NCBI RefSeq assembly: GCF_025519785.1
Contig: NZ_JAOPKZ010000009.1
Location: forward strand, 47,532-111,531
DNA: 64,000 nt
Source: Staphylococcus marylandisciuri
Lineage (GTDB): Bacteria; Bacillota; Bacilli; Staphylococcales; Staphylococcaceae
Direction: 5' to 3'
Under the pieces are notes generated by a model. It was given only the letters and a program-made list of their open reading frames with translations, made no database searches and had not been told where the DNA came from. Each line of letters starts with the position of its first letter. Positions within the stretch are counted from its first letter, which is position 1. The position numbers and the translations under genes were made by a program. This document shows, one piece after another, positions 58,842 through 64,000 of the stretch.

Positions 58842-60461
58842 CTAACCTTCAGTATGTTTAGCGTTGTTAAATAGCGCATTAGCGTTCTGCTCTAATTTAA
58901 CTCCCGCTTTAAAACGAGTCATGTAATCACGAAACTGTGTGATCTCACTTTGATTCGTGTCAATGGTCATAGCTTCAGTATAGTTAAAAGCAAAGTCAGA
59001 TAAATATTGAGCTAAATCCTCCTCATCCTCTTCAATCAAGTAGCGTGCGAGTACGGCTATCCCCCACGCGCCTCCTTCAGAAGCTGTCTGCATCACACTG
59101 ACTGGACTTTCCAAAGCTGCAGCCATCAGCGTTTGCGCCACTTGCTCTGTCTTAAAGATTCCACCGTGTCCTACTATGGAATCAATCTTAATGTCTTCGT
59201 TTTCTTTCAATAAATCGATACCTATTTTAAGCGTAGCAAAGGCACTACAAATATGAGATTTCATAAAGTTAGCTAAAGTAAAGTTACTATCTATCGCGCG
59301 CATGAAAAGAGGGTAGCCTTGATGAACATCTGTGATAAACTCACCGGAGACGTAACCCATGGAGAGCAATTTCCCAAGGTCTTCATCACCTGCTAAAGCT
59401 CTCTCAAATAAACGTGTAAAGAGCTCATCTTTATCGTAAGCCACGCCCATCATTTGTAGGACTTCTTCAAATAAATTAACCCAAGCATTAATGTCTGAGG
59501 TACAATTATTCGCATGAATCATCGCTACTTCATGTCCATCAGGCGTAGCAACAACATCTACTTCTGGATAAAGGTGTTTAAGCGGAGCTTCAAGGACGAT
59601 CATGGAGAAAATGCTTGTTCCCGCAGAGACGTTTCCTGTTCTAGGCGCCACACTGTTTGTCGCTACCATCCCTGTAGCAGCGTCGCCTTCTGGAGCGCAC
59701 ATAGGCACACCAGACTGCAGTTCGCCGTTTGGATCTACTAGCTTAGCCCCTATATCAGTTAGAGTGCCGGCAGACTCACCCGTCACAGCGACTCTAGGCA
59801 ATAAGTCTTTAATACTTTGCTTGTAGCCGTTATGTTGGAAGAGCGCGTCAAAACGTTTAAGCAGATCTTCACGATAGGTCAACGTTTCATGATCAATTGG
59901 AAACATCCCTGAAGCATCGCCAATACCTAACACCTTCTCATCACTTAAGTACCAGTGGACGTAACCAGCCAGAGTAGTCATATAATTGACTTGAGAAACG
60001 TGCGCTTCCTCGTTGATAGCTGATTGATAGAGTTGAGCAATACTCCAGCGCTCAGGTATATTAACATGAAAATCATTTCTTAATAATTCAGCTGCTTGAT
60101 TAGCATTATTATTGCGCCACGTTCGAAATGGCACGAGTAAGTCACCCTGGTCATCAAACACGAGGTACCCATGCATCATTCCACTTATGCCGAGGGAGGC
60201 CGCTCGTTGAAGAGACGTGCCATAGTCTACTTTAAGTTGCTTCGTCATTTCATGGTAACTCTGTTGAATCCCAATCCATACCTCATTGATCGAGTACGTC
60301 CAGTAACCATCCCGATATTGGTTCTCCCACTCATATGACCCTGTAGCTATAGTTTGACAATTAGGATCAATTGCAACGGTCTTAATACGCGTAGAACCCA
60401 ACTCAATACCAACTGAAACTTTACCTTCACGAATGAGTTGCTGTGTATTAGTTTGAGCCAT
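58842..60461 (-). CDS. FGGY-family carbohydrate kinase
   Basis: About 539 residues with the FGGY ATP-grasp core: VGIELGSTRIKTVAID (phosphate 1), PFRTWRNNNA, APEGDAATGM, NVSAGTSIFS and GHGGIFKTEQVA, EGGAWGIAVLARYL. It probably phosphorylates the ketose made by the SDR, such as xylulose or ribulose. The ATG at 60461 after GAGAGG gives MAQTNTQQ; a 14-residue upstream extension overlaps the cre site and lacks a ribosome site. It is the first gene of the operon. Confidence 0.88.
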   Translation of the reverse strand: MAQTNTQQLIREGKVSVGIELGSTRIKTVAIDPNCQTIATGSYEWENQYRDGYWTYSINEVWIGIQQSYHEMTKQLKVDYGTSLQRAASLGISGMMHGYLVFDDQGDLLVPFRTWRNNNANQAAELLRNDFHVNIPERWSIAQLYQSAINEEAHVSQVNYMTTLAGYVHWYLSDEKVLGIGDASGMFPIDHETLTYREDLLKRFDALFQHNGYKQSIKDLLPRVAVTGESAGTLTDIGAKLVDPNGELQSGVPMCAPEGDAATGMVATNSVAPRTGNVSAGTSIFSMIVLEAPLKHLYPEVDVVATPDGHEVAMIHANNCTSDINAWVNLFEEVLQMMGVAYDKDELFTRLFERALAGDEDLGKLLSMGYVSGEFITDVHQGYPLFMRAIDSNFTLANFMKSHICSAFATLKIGIDLLKENEDIKIDSIVGHGGIFKTEQVAQTLMAAALESPVSVMQTASEGGAWGIAVLARYLIEEDEEDLAQYLSDFAFNYTEAMTIDTNQSEITQFRDYMTRFKAGVKLEQNANALFNNAKHTEG

Positions 60462-60489
60462 CTCATTACCTCTCAATATAAATATTAAT

Positions 60490-60503
60490 GTAAACGCTTG
60501 CAA
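60490..60503. promoter_or_regulatory. cre site (CcpA) at the polyol operon promoter
   Basis: TGTAAACGCTTGCA matches the cre consensus at 13 of 14 positions. It lies about 10 bp downstream of a -10 box (TATAAT on the minus strand, 60512-60517), so CcpA would block initiation or early elongation when preferred sugars are present. Confidence 0.72.
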
Positions 60504-60565
60504 AATAATTATTATACAACTTAATTGCTATAGTTAATAATATCGTCTTAACAATTAAATTAAAA

Positions 60566-60715
60566 TCAAATAGAAAGTTTATTACTTCTTAAGTGCTAAG
60601 TGTTCCTGGCCATTTTGTGAATTTCCTCAATTACACTTTTAATAAACGCCTGAAGTTGATCTATTTAATGGTCGGTTTCTAGAACGCGTTGCAAGAAGCT
60701 ATTGAGCTTATTACA
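60566..60715 (-). pseudogene. Possible gene remnant upstream of the polyol operon
   Basis: A minus-strand frame with two stops reads NSFLQRVLETDH, then LQAFIKSVIEEIHKMARNT. The composition is protein-like, but the family is unknown. It could be the tail of a lost regulator of the operon; this is speculative. Confidence 0.3.
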
Positions 60716-61048
60716 GAGGCTGGGACATAAAGGTCTTTGACTAGAGAAAAAGAGGCTGGGAGAAAATGTAATGTCCTCAACCTCTTTTAGCATCTTGGCA
60801 GTAGATGACTGATTTGAAAATGCGCTTGTATCAAGCTTTTTTCAATTCTAGTCATCCTTGCCGGGGCGGGACTACGAAATCTTTTTTGTTCAAATTAGAT
60901 TTCTGTCCCGCTCCCTCTTTCAGTATCTTGGCAGTAGATGACTGATTTGAAAATGCGCTTGTATCAAGCTTTTTTCAATTCTAGTCATCTTTGCCGGGGC
61001 GGGACTACGAAATCTTTTTTATTCAAATTAGATTTCTGTCCCGCTCCC
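60716..61048 (-). repeat. Composite repeat: two tandem units
   Basis: Minus-oriented: the GAGGCTGGGACATAAAGGTC module, then a GAGGCTGGGAGAAAATGTAA variant. Two long hairpins follow (starting near 60798 and 60930), each followed by the GGGGCGGGAC...GTCCCGCTCCC hairpin. It lies between two minus-strand operons. Confidence 0.9.
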
Positions 61049-61200
61049 ATAACTTCAACACCCGCCACCAATATGTAAATTGAGTGCAAACTGATGTGAC
61101 AATAAGCTGATTATATCCTCCATTACCCCTCTACAATTCTACTCTTTTAAATACTGTAAAATGATAACGCATCCACCTTAAAAATAACTTTTAATAAAAA
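61049..61200. other. Gap before the three-gene operon terminator
   Basis: AT-rich, nothing recognisable. Confidence 0.4.
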
Positions 61201-61201
61201 A

Positions 61202-61251
61202 AAGACGAGTTAGTGGCTATTTAATAAGTAAATAACCAGAGACCTCGTCTT
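61202..61251 (-). terminator. Terminator downstream of the three-gene membrane operon
   Basis: AAGACGAG and CTCGTCTT outer arms and GGTTATTTA/TAAATAGCC inner arms are followed on the minus strand by eight T residues. It lies about 180 bp past the last stop. Confidence 0.8.
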
Positions 61252-61433
61252 CCTTCTCGATTGAATTAGTAAATCAGTGTCGTTCTCTTAACACTTACCT
61301 AATCCATACCCTTTTTGCTAAATTAATGTCACAGAAAAGGAAAAGATTCTAAAAATTTCAACGGGTTGTCACAAAATTGACTTAAATGAACCGTTTCCTT
61401 GAAAATAATTTTATTTCTAACACTAAAGTACTT

Positions 61434-61856
61434 TTATCTAAGATACTTAACTACCCAATACAGCCCACCTAGGAAGATACTATGAGCCACAACCCATAAG
61501 AGATGTGCGCTCCATTGATAATCAAAAATGCTGCGTACCGACAGGGTTGTCATAATAGGATAGAGACCAACAAAAAACAGCACTAACATGCTTATCCATA
61601 ACTTCAAACTACATATGTGCCGATGGTTTACCCATATACTCACATAAGTAATGATGAGCGTTATCAAAAAATGACACCCTAATTCAAGTATAAAAGGGGT
61701 CTTTTGTGGGGGAAGTAAAAAATCTAAATTTAATAATAGCGCGCCCAAGTGTGTTTGGAATATCAAATCTATGAGGAGCATACTGAAATATAATACTAAT
61801 GTCAGAACCAGCGCGTAGAAAATGATTTTCAGATGCAAACCTTTAAATAAACGCAA
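61434..61856 (-). CDS. Membrane protein, unknown function
   Basis: About 140 residues with four hydrophobic segments (ALVLTLVLYFSMLLIDLIF; ELGCHFLITLIITYVSIWV; LWISMLVLFFVGLYPI; LLWVVAHSIFLGGLYWVV). The TTG at 61856, eight bases after AAGGAGG, is preferred to an ATG eleven codons upstream whose codons cover the ribosome site. I do not recognise the family. It is the third gene of an operon with the next two entries. Confidence 0.65.
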   Translation of the reverse strand: MRLFKGLHLKIIFYALVLTLVLYFSMLLIDLIFQTHLGALLLNLDFLLPPQKTPFILELGCHFLITLIITYVSIWVNHRHICSLKLWISMLVLFFVGLYPIMTTLSVRSIFDYQWSAHLLWVVAHSIFLGGLYWVVKYLR

Positions 61857-61892
61857 ACATATGACCTCCTTTAAAGTCGATCCTCCCAAACT

Positions 61893-62204
61893 TTAATGTA
61901 TGTGCTTAATCATTTCTATTGCCATGATTAAACAGAACATCACTAAGATATATAACAGTAGTATGCTCTGTGAGTGATGTTGCGTCGGTCTAAAATACGA
62001 GTTTATAACAGCAATCATCGCCCCTATAATGACAAATACTGCTGCTTTCAAACACCAAGTATGAAGCGTTAAGACGTAGTGCGGCATGATAAAGATTGAG
62101 CACAAATTAATAATTAATAATAGTAAAACGCCAATAGTGTATATAATAAACAACACGCCTACGATACGCGCTCCACGAATCCAAATGTCTCTCAGTTTAA
62201 TCAT
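61893..62204 (-). CDS. Small membrane protein, unknown function
   Basis: About 103 residues with three hydrophobic segments (GVLFIIYTIGVLLLLIINL; AAVFVIIGAMIAVINSYF; SILLLYILVMFCLIMAIEM). The ATG at 62204 follows AAGGTGAG and overlaps the upstream stop by 8 bp, so translation is coupled; an in-frame ATG three codons earlier is possible. It may partner the neighbouring membrane proteins in one complex. Unrecognised. Confidence 0.62.
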   Translation of the reverse strand: MIKLRDIWIRGARIVGVLFIIYTIGVLLLLIINLCSIFIMPHYVLTLHTWCLKAAVFVIIGAMIAVINSYFRPTQHHSQSILLLYILVMFCLIMAIEMIKHIH

Positions 62205-62664
62205 GCTGCTCACCTTCTTGTTCTACATGGTGTAGGGCTTCCTCGACAGAATCAGTATGCTCGGCGTCTAAAATTTTAGATACTGTCATTAATGACGGGT
62301 AGCGTTGCTGCGATTGTAAAGCTTTACTACTACGGCAATGCTCTCCATTAAATACCGCTTCCTGATTTAACTCAACATCGATGGTCTTAGTCGTATCTTT
62401 GTTAATGATAACCTTTATAGGCATCTTATCATGTTTCTTAATGAAATTAATGTCGCCCGCTTTAATATCTATCTCGTTGACGTGAGCATAATTATAGCGT
62501 GTGTACAACTCGAGTCGCTCTTCTTGTTCCTCTACAAACGCTAGCCACTCTTTCTCTTGTGCTTGCTCACTCAAATGGAGCTTCACAAGCTGAGTAGTAA
62601 GTGCAAGTGCCAGGGTAATAGTGATGAATCTAAGTATGTTAATCTTCTCCAACCCCTTTTTCAT
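62197..62664 (-). CDS. Membrane-anchored extracytoplasmic protein, unknown function
   Basis: This 155-residue protein has one N-terminal membrane segment (about 10-27, ILRFITITLALALTTQLVKL). A charged helical stretch (SEQAQEKEWLAFVEEQEERL) and a mixed beta region (GDINFIKKHDKMPIKVIINK) follow, with one cysteine. The topology suggests a surface-exposed domain on a single anchor. No clear ribosome site precedes the ATG. It is the first gene of the operon; not recognised. Confidence 0.6.
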   Translation of the reverse strand: MKKGLEKINILRFITITLALALTTQLVKLHLSEQAQEKEWLAFVEEQEERLELYTRYNYAHVNEIDIKAGDINFIKKHDKMPIKVIINKDTTKTIDVELNQEAVFNGEHCRSSKALQSQQRYPSLMTVSKILDAEHTDSVEEALHHVEQEGEQHD

Positions 62665-62955
62665 TCTGTCTATTATTTGAAGCAGCTTATCTTAAAGTGG
62701 CGTTAATCAAATTTTCTCTTTTTGAGTAAAAGCTAGATTTATATCTGAATTTTCTCAATACTTTATATATTATTATATAGCAATCTGTGAGGTAGCGCTA
62801 ATGTTGTTTGTGGTCTCACTTCTCTTTTTTAGTTAAATATTACGCACAAATCATCTAGAGTAACGTCTAAGACATAATTTCCTTAAATTACTGCAAAAAT
62901 GGTTTAGTTAAGCATGCTTAGTTTATTGTTGAAGCACTTGACTAATCATAGGAAA
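62665..62955. other. Gap with leader repeat L2, copy 2
   Basis: Mostly AT-rich without genes. 62901-62955 (TTTAGTTAAGCATGCTTAG, then AAGCACTTGACTAATCATAG) is the second copy of L2, matching 33489-33542, and again abuts a GGGAGCGG hairpin. Confidence 0.7.
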
Positions 62956-62956
62956 G

Positions 62957-63007
62957 GGGAGCGGATCAGAAATCTAATTTGAATAAAAAGATTTCTGTCC
63001 TGCTCCC
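62957..63007. terminator. Minimal GGGAGCGG palindrome, terminator of the TetR gene
   Basis: GGGAGCGGATCAGAAATCT and AGATTTCTGTCCTGCTCCC arms pair with few mismatches, 11 bp past the TetR stop on the minus strand. It is the third minimal form in the window. Confidence 0.75.
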
Positions 63008-63017
63008 AAAAGGCAAA

Positions 63018-63560
63018 TTAAACGCTATTCATTCTATCATTTAGGAAATCAAAGAGCGCTTCCGTACCTTGCTCATATTTATTATTAACCCAATTTCGTA
63101 ATATTTCTACCACGCCACTGCTCATAAAGTCGCATAGCATTTCTGGATGCTTACTTTCACGCACCTTTCTAGCCACCTCGTCATCATTAAAGCGAGACGC
63201 CTCCAACATCATCTTACTGTGTATACGCTTAATTTCATTTAAGACATCGATGGAACGCTCAGAAGTGATCAAATGCTTAAATACTTTTTTATTCTCATCA
63301 AAGTAAGAAACAAAACTATCTAAATTGTTCTCAGTATTTTTACTTCGTTTTTCAAATTGTTGTCCTATAAGCTGTGATAAGTGATAAAGCAAATCATACT
63401 TATCTTCAAAGTAACGGTAAAAAGTACTGCGGTTAATTTCCGCTTCTTCGCAAATTTGTTGCACTGTAAGCACATCGAAGTAATTAGACTTTAAAAGATC
63501 AAACGTCACCCATAAGATATGTTGAACCGTACGTTTTTGAACTGGTGATTGAGAGTGCAT
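63018..63560 (-). CDS. TetR/AcrR-family transcriptional regulator
   Basis: This 180-residue protein has a TetR helix-turn-helix at about 10-55 (LTVQQICEEAEINRSTFYRY, FEDKYDLLYHL). An all-helical ligand domain follows, of the C-terminal type found in DhaS-like regulators. A GAGGAGG-like site precedes the ATG. Its target may be the neighbouring three-gene operon (same strand, downstream) or an unseen gene to the right. Confidence 0.86.
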   Translation of the reverse strand: MHSQSPVQKRTVQHILWVTFDLLKSNYFDVLTVQQICEEAEINRSTFYRYFEDKYDLLYHLSQLIGQQFEKRSKNTENNLDSFVSYFDENKKVFKHLITSERSIDVLNEIKRIHSKMMLEASRFNDDEVARKVRESKHPEMLCDFMSSGVVEILRNWVNNKYEQGTEALFDFLNDRMNSV

Positions 63561-63763
63561 GACTCGTCCTCCTCATCGCACTTCAGCAAACTTTGTTACT
63601 TTTAGTTTATAGATAATTTACCATACACTTCTTCATATACCAAATAGTAACCACGGCGCGCACATCTTTTCCTGCCCTTTACCAAACGCTTATCTATGCA
63701 GTTTCAAACTCCTGTATCTGTATCGCACTGGTTGATAGTGACCTCTTCATAAAGTGACCTTAT

Positions 63764-63800
63764 GAGGCTGGGAGATAATGGTCTTTGACTAGAGAGAAAA
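63764..63800 (-). repeat. Isolated composite-repeat module
   Basis: GAGGCTGGGAGATAATGGTC and TTTGACTAGAGAGAAAA match the terminal module of the composite elements, here without any hairpin unit. Confidence 0.75.
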
Positions 63801-63811
63801 CATACTAAGAT

Positions 63812-63853
63812 TAGCTATGAAGAAATCTATGACGATAGATTTTTTCATAGCTA
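63812..63853. terminator. Terminator of the partial right-edge gene
   Basis: TAGCTATGAAGAAATCTA and TAGATTTTTTCATAGCTA arms form an 18-bp near-perfect stem, with T-rich sequence on the plus-strand side. It overlaps the stop of the partial gene. Confidence 0.75.
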
Positions 63854-64000
63854 TTTTTTATAGTTAAAGAGAAAAGTAGATCGTGCGGTCTCTTGGATTT
63901 TAAATCCGTAGTCAAAACCGATCAGCTTTACTCTCGCCTTTTGAAATTCGATTGGAGTATGTTGGGTTCTTGAAACCGTGTATAGGAAAGTGAAATGAGA
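63851..64000 (-). CDS. C-terminal fragment of an unrecognised protein (runs off right edge)
   Basis: A 49-codon open frame enters from the right edge and ends at TAG within the following terminator. The tail reads TPIEFQKARVKLIGFDYGFK and ends TARSTFLFNYKK. The open frame and adjacent terminator support a real gene end. The fragment is too short to name. Confidence 0.5.
   Translation of the reverse strand, partial: SHFTFLYTVSRTQHTPIEFQKARVKLIGFDYGFKIQETARSTFLFNYKK

Noticed and set aside
63880..63940. Possible tRNA-Leu fragment (GGATTTTAAATCC word)
   Set aside because: No acceptor or T-arm and no cloverleaf; the stretch is an open minus-strand reading frame instead.

Overview
The window is chromosomal DNA of a low-GC Firmicute, almost certainly a Staphylococcus and probably a coagulase-negative one. 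The evidence is a YSIRK/LPXTG giant surface protein, an IsaB-type secreted antigen, a staphylococcal-style bioD-A-F-W operon with a BirA box, metNIQ, lacC/lacD, teichoic-acid-type transferases, and many intergenic repeats that include the GC-rich STAR core (TGTTGGGGCCCC) known from S. aureus. I saw no rRNA, tRNA, CRISPR array, IS element or prophage.

Layout. 1-5.6 kb (minus): sulfate assimilation and siroheme genes cysH-cysJ-cysI-cobA-cysG, with cysG running off the left edge. 5.8-8.4 kb: pantothenate genes, panE (minus) divergent from panBC (plus); panD is not next to them. 8.7-17.8 kb (minus): a 3018-residue Bap-like LPXTG protein with about 22 Ig-like modules, ten of them in a nearly identical array. 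18.6-20.3 kb (plus): PadR, DUF1700 and DUF4097 genes, translationally coupled. 20.5-23.1 kb (minus): methionine ABC importer. 23.6-27.5 kb (minus): biotin operon lacking bioB. 28.2-34.8 kb: YitT protein, an SDR, a small membrane protein, a TagF-family transferase and a DUF4064 protein. 35-38.2 kb: an M20 peptidase divergent from an AGCS symporter. 38.8-42.2 kb (minus): a GntR regulator, a decayed gene, lacC and lacD. 42.5-47.5 kb: DUF523, two small or unknown membrane proteins and a TarS-like glycosyltransferase. 48-52 kb (plus): a dead acid phosphatase (sapS), a MerR/TipAS regulator and isaB behind a WalR-type box. 52.5-56 kb (minus): an ABC-class ATPase and a two-gene ABC exporter. 56.8-60.5 kb (minus): polyol-type operon (FGGY kinase, MFS permease, SDR) with a cre site. 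61.4-63.6 kb (minus): an unrecognised three-gene membrane operon and a TetR regulator. A partial gene enters from the right edge.

The most unusual content lies between genes. From 23 to 61 kb almost every large gap holds a modular composite repeat. Its parts are a GGGAGCGGGAC hairpin, a roughly 66-nt GGCA...TGCC hairpin repeated up to four times in tandem with a period near 130 bp, a GAGGCTGGGACAT hairpin, and sometimes 1-4 STAR cores. Different copies carry paired, compensating substitutions in the 66-nt stem, which points to a maintained structure. Minimal palindromic versions of the first hairpin sit at gene 3-prime ends as bidirectional terminators.

Several pathways look locally incomplete or decayed: no bioB in the bio operon, no panD after panC, no lacAB with lacCD, sapS with three nonsense codons, and other gene remnants. 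The accessory half of the window appears to be turning over.
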